A DNA stretch of 11,311 nt from CAYQTL01 sp964420405 (GCA_964420405.1 CAYQTL010000107.1:1-11311), one strand, 5' to 3'. Counted from the first letter of the stretch, positions 4,722 through 11,311 are shown. Notes: generated by a model not told the origin, from the letters alone. Program-made: numbers and translations.

Positions 4722-5456
4722 TCACGGCACGGCGCTCGACCACGCGGTCGTCCCGCCCGACTCGAAGCCGTCCTCGAAGACCGGCACCACGCCTTTCGTG
4801 ACGCGGATCTCGTCGACGTAGATCTCGCCGTCGAAGTCGGTGTCGAAGTCGGCGCCGACCCGCACGGACCCGACGCCTCGCCCCACCACGCCGTGGGTCT
4901 CGTCGTCCAGCAGCTGCTGCCCGTCCACCCACAGGTCGTAGGTGCCCGCGTCCATGTCGAAGACGATCCGCACCCCGAACGCGCGGCCCTCGGGATAGAC
5001 GCCGACGTAGAACGCGCCGCCATTGGAGTCGGCGTCGGAGACGTAGAGATCCAGGTCGTCCTGCACGCGGAGGCTGAAGAAGCTCGCGCTGGCGAACGTC
5101 GGCTCGCGGATCTGGACGACGAACCGCTCGGCCACCGGAATCCACAGCTCGAGCTCGATCGTCAGCAGGCCGCTGGTCACCTCCTCGTCGTCGAGGAAGT
5201 TGAAGGTCGGGGCGCCGCTGGTCACGCTGCTCGCGTCGGCGATCTCGAGTGAAGGCGTGGCGAACGGCGAGGACCGCACGAACGTGGTGACGTTCGGCTC
5301 GCCGGTCGAGATCGGCTCGCCGGCGGCCGCGCCGCCGGTACCGATCGGCACGTCCACCGTCTTGTCGTCGAAGTCGGCATCGAGGATCACCTGGCCGGCG
5401 GCCGGCGCGGCGAGCGCCAGGACGAGCACCGGGGAGAAAATCCGTTCGAGTCGCAT
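4722..5456 (-). CDS. Secreted beta-sandwich (LamG/concanavalin-like) protein with DGFESG tag
   Basis: 244 residues. The signal peptide MRLERIFSPVLVLALAAPAAG is likely cut before Gln22. The mature part is acidic and strand-rich: LTIELELWIPVAERFVVQI, FFSLRVQDDLDLYVSD, GVRIVFDMDAGTYDLWVDGQQL and GEIYVDEIRVTKG. The ordering, with the final DEIRV strand, resembles LamG/concanavalin-A-like jelly-roll domains that bind carbohydrate or act as surface modules. No catalytic motif is seen and the ligand is unknown. The last 19 residues, VFEDGFESGGTTAWSSAVP, form the same tag as the two FG-GAP proteins here. ATG 5456 was preferred to GTG 5462 because AGGAGG lies 6 bases upstream of the ATG and too close to the GTG. 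The divergent acyltransferase gene starts 102 bases away. Confidence 0.85.
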   Translation of the reverse strand: MRLERIFSPVLVLALAAPAAGQVILDADFDDKTVDVPIGTGGAAAGEPISTGEPNVTTFVRSSPFATPSLEIADASSVTSGAPTFNFLDDEEVTSGLLTIELELWIPVAERFVVQIREPTFASASFFSLRVQDDLDLYVSDADSNGGAFYVGVYPEGRAFGVRIVFDMDAGTYDLWVDGQQLLDDETHGVVGRGVGSVRVGADFDTDFDGEIYVDEIRVTKGVVPVFEDGFESGGTTAWSSAVP

Positions 5457-5519
5457 ACACACCTCCTGTACCGGTGGTGGCGCGTTTCAGCGACCGGAGA
5501 GGACACGACCGGTCGGATG

Positions 5520-5561
5520 TATCCTGTCGGGCGTATGGAAGCTCCGACGGAGGACCGGTGA
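5520..5561 (+). promoter_or_regulatory. Possible -10 and 8-codon leader ORF before the acyltransferase
   Basis: TATCCT (5520-5525) is -10-like and lies 9 bases before ATG 5535. That ATG opens a mini-ORF encoding MEAPTEDR, whose TGA (5559-5561) overlaps the acyltransferase GTG (5558-5560) as GTGA. This arrangement would allow translational coupling by re-initiation. No -35 is evident, and so short an ORF can arise by chance. Confidence 0.2.
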
Positions 5562-6301
5562 GCGCCGCCGGCGCGCTCGCGTACCGGCTCTACCTGATGC
5601 TGGTCTTCGCACCCGTGCTGGGCCTGTCCACCATGGTCTTCGGCGTTCTCTCGGTGGTGCTGACGTTCGTGCTGCCGCCGCGCACCGTGGGCCGGCTGTG
5701 CGGCCGCAGCTGGGCGAGGATCAACGCGTTCATGACGCCGATGCGGGTCGCGGTCGAGGGATGCGACAACCTCGATCCCGGCCGGTCCTACGTCATCGTG
5801 TCCAACCACCAGAGCCACTACGACGTGTTCGTGCTGTACGGCTGGCTCGAGACCGACTTCCGCTGGGTGATGAAGGCGGAGCTCCGCCGGGTGCCGTTCC
5901 TCGGCGCCGCCTGTGCCCGGCTGGGCCACGTCTACATCGACCGCTCCGACCGCGACGCGGCGCTCGCCTCGCTGGCGGCCGCCCGGGACCGGATCACCGG
6001 CGGGACCTCGATCCTGTTCTTTCCCGAGGGCACCCGCAGCCGCGACGGCTCCCTGCTGCCGTTCAAGAAGGGTGCCTTCCGGATGGCCCTGGACCTGGGG
6101 CTTCCGATCCTGCCGCTGACCGTGTCCGGCACCCGCCACATCCTGCCGCCGGAGACCCGCGACCTCAGGCCGGGCCGCGCCCGCCTCGTCATCCACCCGG
6201 CGGTGCCCGTCGAGGGTCTCGGGCCCGAGGACGCCGAGGATCTCGCCGCCCGGGTGCGCGGGGTCATCGCCTCGGCGCTGCCGAAGGAGACCTCGAGCTG
6301 A
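5558..6301 (+). CDS. plsC: 1-acyl-sn-glycerol-3-phosphate acyltransferase family protein
   Basis: 247 residues, the usual PlsC length. It transfers an acyl chain from acyl-ACP or acyl-CoA to lysophosphatidate or a related acceptor at the inner membrane. A hydrophobic segment covers residues 12-40. Motif I is NHQSHYD (83-89) with the catalytic His84 and Asp89 (HX4D). Motif III is FPEGTRS (155-161), which binds the phosphate. A third conserved block, LPILPLTVSG (182-191), is also clear. The start is GTG 5558, with GGAGG 4 bases upstream. The frame extends upstream to ATG 5474, but that segment is not PlsC-like and lacks a ribosome site. The exact acceptor cannot be told: lyso-lipid or ornithine-lipid variants share these motifs. 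The gene stands alone and converges on the second FG-GAP gene across a 18-base gap. Confidence 0.9.
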   Translation: MSAAGALAYRLYLMLVFAPVLGLSTMVFGVLSVVLTFVLPPRTVGRLCGRSWARINAFMTPMRVAVEGCDNLDPGRSYVIVSNHQSHYDVFVLYGWLETDFRWVMKAELRRVPFLGAACARLGHVYIDRSDRDAALASLAAARDRITGGTSILFFPEGTRSRDGSLLPFKKGAFRMALDLGLPILPLTVSGTRHILPPETRDLRPGRARLVIHPAVPVEGLGPEDAEDLAARVRGVIASALPKETSS

Positions 6302-6303
6302 GC

Positions 6304-6319
6304 CGGGAGCCCGCTCCCG
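6304..6319. terminator. Compact bidirectional hairpin between convergent genes
   Basis: CGGGAGCCCGCTCCCG forms a 6-bp stem (CGGGAG/CTCCCG) with a CCCG loop. It fills almost the whole 18-base gap between the acyltransferase TGA and the stop codon of the minus-strand FG-GAP gene, so it is well placed to stop both transcripts. No U-tract is present. Confidence 0.45.
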
Positions 6320-7687
6320 TCAGGGCACCAGCTGCGACCAGGCGCCCGCGCTCCCCGCTTCGAACCCGTCGGCGAACACGCCCATGCGGTCGAGGAACAC
6401 GTGGATCGACGGGTCGCCCGAGTTGCCGACGATCACGTCCGGAAAGCCGTTGCCGTCGATGTCGCCGCACTCGATCGCGGTCCCGGCGCCGGCCGAGTCG
6501 TAGGTCCACACGGGCGAGGTCTCGAGGGTGCCGTCGAGGTTGCGGTACAGGTTGGCGTGGCCGTTGGAGAAGTGGATCTCGAGAAGGTCCGGGTCGCCGT
6601 CGGCCTCCACGTCGCACCACTTCAGGTCACTGTGCCCGAAGTACGAGGCGGTGGAGCTCCAGCCCACGGCCAGGGAGCCGGCCGAGCTCGTCCACACCTG
6701 CGTCGGATCGTGGCCGAGCGCGAGGTCCTGCCAGCCGTCGCCGTCCACGTCCGCCCAAGCGATGCCCTTGTCGCCCGCGGTGTCCTGGGTGGTCCACTCC
6801 GGCACCGTGGCGAGGGTCCCGTCGTCGGCGTCGTACACGCCGCTCTCGAAGCCGGACCACGTGGAGACCGCCAGGTCGGCCCAGCCGTCGCCGTCGAGGT
6901 CGCCCCAGGAGAGGAAGTTCTGGATCGAGCTCTCGGCCGACTGCCAGCCCGGGCTCGTCTGCAGGGCGCCGCCATCGTTGACGAACAGGAGCACCGGCCG
7001 GTACGGGTCGAACTGGCTGTTCCCCTGGTTGGCGGTCGCGACGTCCACGTCGCCGTCCCCGTCGACGTCGAACGGCGCCGCGTAGTTGGTCCAGGTGGCG
7101 CCCGCCTCCGACCAGCCGGCGGTGGTCGACGGGCCCGACGCCGAGCCGAAGTAGACCACCGACGGGGACATGGCGAATCCGCCGTTGGCGGCGAACACGT
7201 CCGGGTACGGGTCGCCGTCGATCAGGGCCACCGTGACCTCCCCCGTCGAGACCTCGTCGGCGGAGATCCACGACGGCGTGTCCTCGAGGGCGCCGCCGAC
7301 GTTGAAGTAGACCAGGTTGTGCCAGTCGTCGTACGGCGGGAACGAGCTCGACGTGTAGATCCCGACCGCGAGGTCCACGTCGCCGTCGCCGTCGAGGTCC
7401 GCCGCCGCAAGGCCCCCGACCTGCCGCCGCAGGGTGTTGCTCCAGTCGGGCACGGTGTCGAACGGCGACCCCGCCCGCGCGGCCGACGCGTCCTCCAGCC
7501 GGTCGACGGGACCCGACACGACGACCACGAGACCGTCCGACGAGACCTCCACGACGCGGTCGGGGCCCACGAACCGCGCCATCTGCTGCGGCGCGACCGG
7601 CGTCTCGAACGTGAACACCTCCGCAGCTCCGGCAGCGGCCGCCGCGGCCACCAGAAAGGTCGGGATGAGCATCGCGTTGATCCTCAT
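6320..7687 (-). CDS. Secreted FG-GAP/VCBS repeat protein with C-terminal DGFEAG tag (second copy)
   Basis: 455 residues. The signal peptide MRINAMLIPTFLVAAAAAAGAAE is followed by a region of about 60 residues with a short beta-strand set (VVEVSSDGLVVVVSG). Seven propeller repeats then carry DxDxDG-like loops: ADLDGDGDVD, ALIDGDPYPD, FDVDGDGDVD, GDLDGDGWAD, ADVDGDGWQD, CDVEADGDPD and GDIDGNGFPD. The tail is VFADGFEAGSAGAWSQLVP. The organisation is the same as in the 187-1623 protein, but the repeats have diverged and the N-terminal insert differs, so it is a paralogue rather than a recent duplicate. ATG 7687 has GGAGG 5 bases upstream; the open frame upstream to 7792 is the promoter region. 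A Ca-stabilised surface or periplasmic beta-propeller is expected; the ligand is unknown. Expression may be linked to the divergent regulator gene. Confidence 0.88.
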   Translation of the reverse strand: MRINAMLIPTFLVAAAAAAGAAEVFTFETPVAPQQMARFVGPDRVVEVSSDGLVVVVSGPVDRLEDASAARAGSPFDTVPDWSNTLRRQVGGLAAADLDGDGDVDLAVGIYTSSSFPPYDDWHNLVYFNVGGALEDTPSWISADEVSTGEVTVALIDGDPYPDVFAANGGFAMSPSVVYFGSASGPSTTAGWSEAGATWTNYAAPFDVDGDGDVDVATANQGNSQFDPYRPVLLFVNDGGALQTSPGWQSAESSIQNFLSWGDLDGDGWADLAVSTWSGFESGVYDADDGTLATVPEWTTQDTAGDKGIAWADVDGDGWQDLALGHDPTQVWTSSAGSLAVGWSSTASYFGHSDLKWCDVEADGDPDLLEIHFSNGHANLYRNLDGTLETSPVWTYDSAGAGTAIECGDIDGNGFPDVIVGNSGDPSIHVFLDRMGVFADGFEAGSAGAWSQLVP

Positions 7688-7705
7688 GGGCGCCTCCTCC
7701 CTCCC

Positions 7706-7734
7706 CTCGTAGCAGACACCGGGCCAACCGGCAA
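7706..7734 (-). promoter_or_regulatory. Candidate promoter of the second FG-GAP gene
   Basis: On the minus strand TTGCCG (complement of 7729-7734) and TACGAG (complement of 7706-7711) are separated by exactly 17 bases. Initiation near 7700 would leave a short leader holding the GGGAGGAGG ribosome site. The -35 overlaps the left arm of the dyad at 7725-7748. Confidence 0.35.
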
Positions 7735-7748
7735 CCTCGCACCGGTTG
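7725..7748. promoter_or_regulatory. Inverted repeat CAACCGG-N10-CCGGTTG spanning both divergent -35 elements
   Basis: Perfect 7-bp arms lie at 7725-7731 and 7742-7748. The left arm overlaps the minus-strand -35 (7729-7734). The right arm overlaps the plus-strand -35 (TTGCAG, 7746-7751). A second half-site-like CAACC follows the left arm at 7732-7736. The placement fits an operator controlling both genes, possibly bound by the winged-helix regulator encoded next to it. Arms two DNA-turns apart suit a dimer. Confidence 0.45.
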
Positions 7749-7776
7749 CAGAAAGAGACTGAGACTGGTTTAAAAT
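7746..7776 (+). promoter_or_regulatory. Candidate promoter of the winged-helix/TPR regulator
   Basis: TTGCAG (7746-7751), a 17-base spacer and TTTAAA (7769-7774) preceded by TGG make an extended -10 promoter. The overlapping TAAAAT (7771-7776) is a closer hexamer match, with a spacer of 19. This AT-rich patch stands out in GC-rich DNA. Initiation near 7782 leaves a leader of about 10 bases without a Shine-Dalgarno before ATG 7791. Confidence 0.5.
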
Positions 7777-7790
7777 CCACCGAACTGATC

Positions 7791-10169
7791 ATGGATGAGC
7801 AGCACGCCGTCTACCGGTTCGGACCGTTCGAGCTCGACACCGCGGCCTACGAGCTCCGCCGGGATGGCGAGCCGATCGCGGTCGAGCCGCGCGCCCTCGA
7901 CGTGCTGGTGCACCTGGTCCGCAACCGGGACCGGGTCGTCAGCCGCGACGAGCTGGTGGACGCCGTGTGGCCCGGCAGCTTCATCTCCGACTCGGCCCTC
8001 GGCCAGTCGGTGCTCAAGGCCCGCCGCGCGGTGGACGACGACGGCCGCCGCCAGGAGGTGATCCGGACGGTCCACGGCCGCGGCCTACGCTTCGTCGCCG
8101 GAGTCGAAGTCGCATCCGGCGGTGCGCCGCCCACGCCCGCCGGTCCGTCGCCTGCGGGCCCCGAGGTCGTCCCGCCGGCCGCCCCCCAGGCCGGGCGGCG
8201 CCGGTGGCGCCCGGCGGCGCTCGCCGCCGCGATCGCGCTGCCCATCGTCGCCGCCGTCGCGTGGCTCAACCTGCCCGGACCGGCGGCGACGGTCCCGATG
8301 CGGCTCGCCCTGCTGCCGTTCGACAACCAGACCGGGGACCCGACCCTCGAGTGGGTCGAGGTCGGCCTGCCGCGGCTCATCGGCCGAACCCTGTCGGAGA
8401 GCGGCGGCCTCGAGATCGTGTCCGACCGCGTGGTCGCGGACACCCTCGGACGGACCGGAGGGGATCCCGCGACCTTCGGCGCCACCGGTTTCGCGGCGCT
8501 CGCCGCGGCCAGCGGAGCGACCCACGCGGCGACCGCGGTGGTGTCCCGGCAGGCCGACCTTCTCCAGGCCGAGCTGACCCTGTGGCAGGACCGCCGCAGG
8601 ACCCGGCGGATCGAGCTGACGGCGCCGCGGGTGCCCCAGCTCCTCGACGCCGTCGTGTCCGCGGTCGCCGAGGAGGTGCTCGAGGGCGGCGGCGCCGAGC
8701 CCGTGCGCGCCGGCTTCTCCGACGATCCGTTCGTCAACCGGCTGTACGCCATGGGCCTGGCCGAGTACCAGCGCGACAACTACCGCGGCGCCGAGTCGTA
8801 CTTCCGGGTCTGTCTCGACCGCGAGCCGGACCTCCACTGGGCGCGCTACGAGCTCGCGCTGTGCCGGCGCCGGCTCGGAGCGTGGCAGGAGAGCCTCGCG
8901 CTCAGCCGCGAGGTGCTCGACGCGGCGGTGGGCGACTCCGACTGGCGCCTCCAGGCGGCCGTCCACCACAACATGGGGATCGTCACCTGGCGGCTCGGCG
9001 ACCTCGACCAGGCCGAGCAGCACTACATGGCCGCCGCGGCCATCGCCGACGCCCACGGCATGCGGGACGTCCGCGCACCGGTGCTGCTCGGCCTCGGCAT
9101 CCTGTGGTCCGATCGCGGCCAGCTCGACCGCGCCGAGAGCGCGGAGCGGCAGGCGCTTTCGGTCTACCGCGCCATGGGGGACCGCAGCGGCGAAGCGTCC
9201 GCCCTCAACTCACTGGGCGTCCTCGCGTGGCGCCGGGGCGACCTGGAGACGTCCCGCGAGATGCACGAGCGGGCACTGGTGATCCGACGGGAGCTCGGCA
9301 AGCGCGAGCACGAGGCGGCGAGCCTCAACAACCTCGGCACCATCGCCCAGGCCACCGGCCGCTGGGACGAGGCGGACACCCTGTTCCAGCAGGCGCTCGC
9401 GATCCGGCGGGAGCTCGACGATCGCGGCGGCCAGGCGTCGACCCTGTACAACCTCTCGCAGCTCGCCCTGCTCCGTTCGGACCCGGTCGGATCGCGGGCC
9501 CTCGCGCAGGAGGCGCTGACGCTCGCCCGCGACCTGCGCGACAGGCGTCGCGCGGCGTGGAGCCTCGGACAGCTGGGGGAGGTCGCGCTGCGGGAGGGCG
9601 ACCTCGACGGCGCGGAGCGGGTGATCGGCGAGTCGCTCGCGCTGTACCGCGAGCTCGGCGACCGCCAGGGCGAGGCGGCCCGCCTGCTCGACCTGGCGCG
9701 CGTGGATCTCCGGTCCGGTGCATTGGACGACGCGGCCGACCGCTGCGAGGCGGCCCGGGCGATCGCCAACACCCTCGGCGACAGCGCACTCGAGGGCCGC
9801 ACGGCGCGCCTCCTCGGCACCGTCGCCGCCGCCCGCGGCGACCTCACGCGGGCCGGGGAGCTCCACCGCAGCGCGCTCGCCGCCGCGCGGCAGGCGGGCC
9901 AGTCCTTCGACGCGATGGCCGCGGCGGTCGACCTCGGCCACCTCCTCCTCGACCGTGGCGACATCGGCGAGCTGGAGGCGCTGCTGCCAGACCTCGACCC
10001 CTTCCTGACCGCCGGGCACGCCCCCGCGTCCCTGGTCCTCGCCCGCCTCCGCTCGGCCCAGGGCCGGTCCCACGAGGCCGTCGCCCTGGCAGAGCGTGCC
10101 CGTGAGGCCGCCGGCCCCCTGTGGACCCCCGACGACCAGCGCCGCTACCTCGAGATCACCGCCGACTGA
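7791..10169 (+). CDS. CadC-like membrane-anchored winged-helix regulator with TolB-like domain and TPRs
   Basis: 792 residues. Residues 8-103 are an OmpR/PhoB-type winged helix (YRFGPFELD, ALDVLVHLVRNRDRVVSRDELVDAVWPG, the recognition-helix region SDSALGQSVLKARRAV and the wing IRTVHGRGLRFV). A Pro-rich linker (110-135) leads to one membrane helix at about 142-161 (PAALAAAIALPIVAAVAWLN). Residues 168-300 resemble the TolB/FlgO-like N-terminal domain common in such regulators (MRLALLPFDNQTGD, EWVEVGLPRLIGRTL). From about 317 to the end are about a dozen TPR-like units, several of the Rapsyn/LGN-like type (ASLNNLGTIAQATGRWDEADTLF). It lacks receiver and kinase domains, so it is a one-component system sensing in the periplasm and binding DNA from the membrane. 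ATG 7791 starts directly before the winged helix. The signal is unknown. The divergent FG-GAP gene is a candidate target. Confidence 0.9.
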   Translation: MDEQHAVYRFGPFELDTAAYELRRDGEPIAVEPRALDVLVHLVRNRDRVVSRDELVDAVWPGSFISDSALGQSVLKARRAVDDDGRRQEVIRTVHGRGLRFVAGVEVASGGAPPTPAGPSPAGPEVVPPAAPQAGRRRWRPAALAAAIALPIVAAVAWLNLPGPAATVPMRLALLPFDNQTGDPTLEWVEVGLPRLIGRTLSESGGLEIVSDRVVADTLGRTGGDPATFGATGFAALAAASGATHAATAVVSRQADLLQAELTLWQDRRRTRRIELTAPRVPQLLDAVVSAVAEEVLEGGGAEPVRAGFSDDPFVNRLYAMGLAEYQRDNYRGAESYFRVCLDREPDLHWARYELALCRRRLGAWQESLALSREVLDAAVGDSDWRLQAAVHHNMGIVTWRLGDLDQAEQHYMAAAAIADAHGMRDVRAPVLLGLGILWSDRGQLDRAESAERQALSVYRAMGDRSGEASALNSLGVLAWRRGDLETSREMHERALVIRRELGKREHEAASLNNLGTIAQATGRWDEADTLFQQALAIRRELDDRGGQASTLYNLSQLALLRSDPVGSRALAQEALTLARDLRDRRRAAWSLGQLGEVALREGDLDGAERVIGESLALYRELGDRQGEAARLLDLARVDLRSGALDDAADRCEAARAIANTLGDSALEGRTARLLGTVAAARGDLTRAGELHRSALAAARQAGQSFDAMAAAVDLGHLLLDRGDIGELEALLPDLDPFLTAGHAPASLVLARLRSAQGRSHEAVALAERAREAAGPLWTPDDQRRYLEITAD

Positions 10170-10221
10170 GCCCCGGCCTTCGGCCGCATCCGCGCGTGAC
10201 ACGCTTCGTTGTCCACCGTTG

Positions 10222-10254
10222 ACGCGAGCCGGGAGGCGGCCTCCCGGCTCGCGT
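10222..10254. terminator. 15-bp perfect hairpin, probable terminator of the regulator gene
   Basis: ACGCGAGCCGGGAGG pairs fully with CCTCCCGGCTCGCGT around a CGG loop, 52 bases after the regulator stop codon. The stem is very stable. No U-tract follows (GATGAGAAG), so it is U-less or works with other factors. Confidence 0.6.
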
Positions 10255-10263
10255 GATGAGAAG

Positions 10264-10279
10264 GTGACGACTTCGTCAC
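10264..10279. promoter_or_regulatory. 16-base dyad GTGACGA-CT-TCGTCAC
   Basis: A perfect inverted repeat with 7-base arms, 10 bases after the terminator-like hairpin and about 105 bases before the secreted-protein start. The tight 2-base centre favours a protein-binding site over an RNA hairpin. Its half-sites differ in spacing from the CRP-like dyad at 2529-2544, so it is probably not the same operator. Confidence 0.35.
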
Positions 10280-10312
10280 GAACCGATCAGCTCTCCGTCA
10301 GGCGCGGAAGTT

Positions 10313-10343
10313 GAATCGGAGCGATTCTCAATCCAGGAATCGC
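10313..10343. repeat. Alternating GAATCG / CGATTC / GAATCG triplet repeat
   Basis: GAATCG (10313-10318), CGATTC (10322-10327) and GAATCG (10337-10342) alternate in orientation. The last two extend to a perfect 7-bp inverted repeat GCGATTC-N9-GAATCGC (10321-10343). They end 41 bases before ATG 10384, a likely promoter or operator position. Confidence 0.4.
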
Positions 10344-10383
10344 ACCGATACGGAACCGCCGGTCACCCGGCCCGGAGGAGAGC

Positions 10384-11311
10384 ATGAGAGTCGCCGTCAC
10401 CCGTGCCGCCGTCCTCGTCGCCGTCACCGTCGCCATCGCCGCCCCGTCACCCGCGGACGCCCAGGCACGCAGACAACGCCCGAAGGTGCCCGCGGCGATG
10501 ACCGAGGACTCCCAGGTTCCCACCGCACCCGCTCCCTCGGTCGGCCCGGGCCAGCCCTGCCCCGGCAACCTCCAGCTGTCGTGGAACGTGTCGTCCGTCC
10601 AGGGCGCCGACGGGGTCCGTTGGGAGCTCCGCAGGGGCTCCGACTTCGTCAGCCCCACCGGGCCCGACCGCCAGACCGTGTCCGGTACCGGGTTCGGCGC
10701 CAGCGGCGCGACCACGATCGACCTCCGGGAGCATGGCCCCGTGATGGCGGGTGAGCGCTACTACGTCCGGATCGTCGCCATGGGCGGCGGCCAGGAGGTC
10801 AGCCAGCGGTCGCCGTCGGTGCTGTTCGACCCCCAGGAGGTGTACAGCGACTTCCAGCTGAGCCCGGGCGAGAGCGGCGGCCTGCAGCTGACGGTCACAT
10901 GGGGCGGCAGCGGCCAGCTGCGCCAGTGTCTCGACCGCGTGTTCTACGAGCTCAAGTCCGGCCAGCCGTTCACCAACCCGAGCGGTGCCGAGCCGGGCCG
11001 GCTCGCCGGCCAGATCCTGTCCGGCCAGACTGGGTCCCACACCGTCGACCTCACACCCTACGGGCCGGGGACCTACTACGTCCGGGTGGTCGGCAAGTAC
11101 GGCGGCGACACGACCGACGACGACGTCGGCCGTCGCGGCTCCGGGCTGCCGATCACGGTCGGCGCGACGCCCACCGCCACCGCGACGGCGACGGCCACGT
11201 CCACTCCGACACAGCCCGCGGCCACGGCGACCCCCACCCCGACCATGACCCCCACGTACACCCCGACCGTGGTGGTCACGCCGACCCCCACCCTCCAGCC
11301 CCCGACCCCCA
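10384..11311 (+). CDS. Secreted two-domain Ig/FN3-like protein with Thr/Pro-rich stalk, cut by the window end
   Basis: At least 309 residues, open at the right edge. The signal peptide MRVAVTRAAVLVAVTVAIAAPSPADAQ is likely cut after Ala26. Two related beta-sandwich domains follow. The first (about 60-145) has LQLSWNVSS, WELRRGSDF, TTIDLREHGP and ERYYVRIVAMGG. The second (about 155-260) has LQLTVTWGG, FYELKSGQPF, HTVDLTPYGP and GTYYVRVVGKYGG. The shared order shows an internal duplication. Each has one Cys (GQPCPGNL and RQCLDR). From about residue 260 the chain becomes a TATATATSTPTQP-like Thr/Pro stalk typical of surface-displayed proteins. ATG 10384 has GGAGGAG about 3 bases upstream. The domain order suggests an exported adhesin-like or scaffold protein. 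Whether it ends in a DGFE-type tag or a membrane anchor cannot be seen. Confidence 0.8.
   Translation, partial: MRVAVTRAAVLVAVTVAIAAPSPADAQARRQRPKVPAAMTEDSQVPTAPAPSVGPGQPCPGNLQLSWNVSSVQGADGVRWELRRGSDFVSPTGPDRQTVSGTGFGASGATTIDLREHGPVMAGERYYVRIVAMGGGQEVSQRSPSVLFDPQEVYSDFQLSPGESGGLQLTVTWGGSGQLRQCLDRVFYELKSGQPFTNPSGAEPGRLAGQILSGQTGSHTVDLTPYGPGTYYVRVVGKYGGDTTDDDVGRRGSGLPITVGATPTATATATATSTPTQPAATATPTPTMTPTYTPTVVVTPTPTLQPPTP

Larger units (their letters stand above)
10170..10383. promoter_or_regulatory. Intergenic region with a terminator-like hairpin and several dyads
   Basis: This stretch has no gene. It holds, in order, a 15-bp perfect hairpin (10222-10254), a 16-base dyad GTGACGACTTCGTCAC (10264-10279), and three alternating copies of GAATCG/CGATTC (10313-10342), then GGAGGAG just before ATG 10384. 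No clear -35/-10 pair was found; TTGAAT at 10311-10316 has no partner at the right distance. The number of dyads suggests the downstream secreted protein is regulated. Confidence 0.4.

Noticed and set aside
2837..4801. 654-codon plus-strand open frame with a Pro-Asp repeat
   Set aside because: It runs through four real features in a shifted frame; the Pro-Asp run is simply the CCGATC microsatellite read as protein.
7967..10105. 712-codon plus-strand frame inside the regulator gene
   Set aside because: Shifted-frame Arg/Pro/Gly-rich shadow of the TPR region; the regulator frame has a continuous winged helix, membrane helix and TPR pattern.
11076..11291. 71-codon minus-strand Val/Gly-rich frame at the right end
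   Set aside because: It is the antisense of the Thr/Pro stalk of the secreted protein, so its simple composition is a by-product.

Overview
The window is about 11.3 kb of very GC-rich bacterial DNA. It uses GTG and TTG starts, carries strong AGGAGG-type Shine-Dalgarno sites in front of secreted proteins, and has extragenic simple repeats. Secreted FG-GAP/VCBS proteins with a short DGFE(S/A)G...W tail, together with a membrane-anchored winged-helix/TPR regulator, suggest an Acidobacteriota-like organism (perhaps Thermoanaerobaculia). That assignment is an inference from protein style; no rRNA or phylogenetic marker is present.

Layout. 1-186: extragenic hairpin and hexamer array. 187-1623 (-): secreted seven-bladed-propeller-like FG-GAP protein. 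1688-2533 (+): formyltransferase-fold enzyme with an unusual start, divergent from the previous gene. 2620-2775 (+): 51-residue peptide with a lasso-type leader motif. 2827-3117 (+): PqqD-like peptide chaperone (RRE fold). 3111-3962 (+): HprK-related P-loop kinase. 3824-4531 (-): S24/S26-like peptidase, overlapping the kinase tail to tail. 4532-4721: repeat-rich intergenic region. 4722-5456 (-): secreted beta-sandwich protein. 5558-6301 (+): PlsC-type acyltransferase. 6320-7687 (-): second FG-GAP protein. 7791-10169 (+): CadC-like regulator with winged helix, membrane helix, TolB-like domain and TPRs. 10384 to the right edge (+): secreted two-domain Ig/FN3-like protein with a Thr/Pro-rich stalk, cut by the window end.

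The most interesting part is 1688-4531. A small peptide with a YxxPxLxxxG leader is followed by a PqqD-like protein and an HprK-like kinase, preceded by a formyltransferase with an intact Asn-His-Asp triad, and faced by a signal-peptidase-like protein whose nucleophile position is Cys. No lasso cyclase (asparagine-synthetase-like), B2 transglutaminase-like protease, radical SAM enzyme or transporter lies in the window. The set therefore looks like a reduced or divergent RiPP-type peptide-modification system. A perfect TGTGA-N6-TCACA dyad sits just before the precursor gene.

The second theme is a set of three minus-strand secreted proteins that share one C-terminal tag despite different folds, which points to a common surface-sorting or processing route. 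One of them shares a divergent, dyad-containing promoter region with the membrane-bound regulator, which suggests joint control. Functions come from motifs read by eye; no database search was run.
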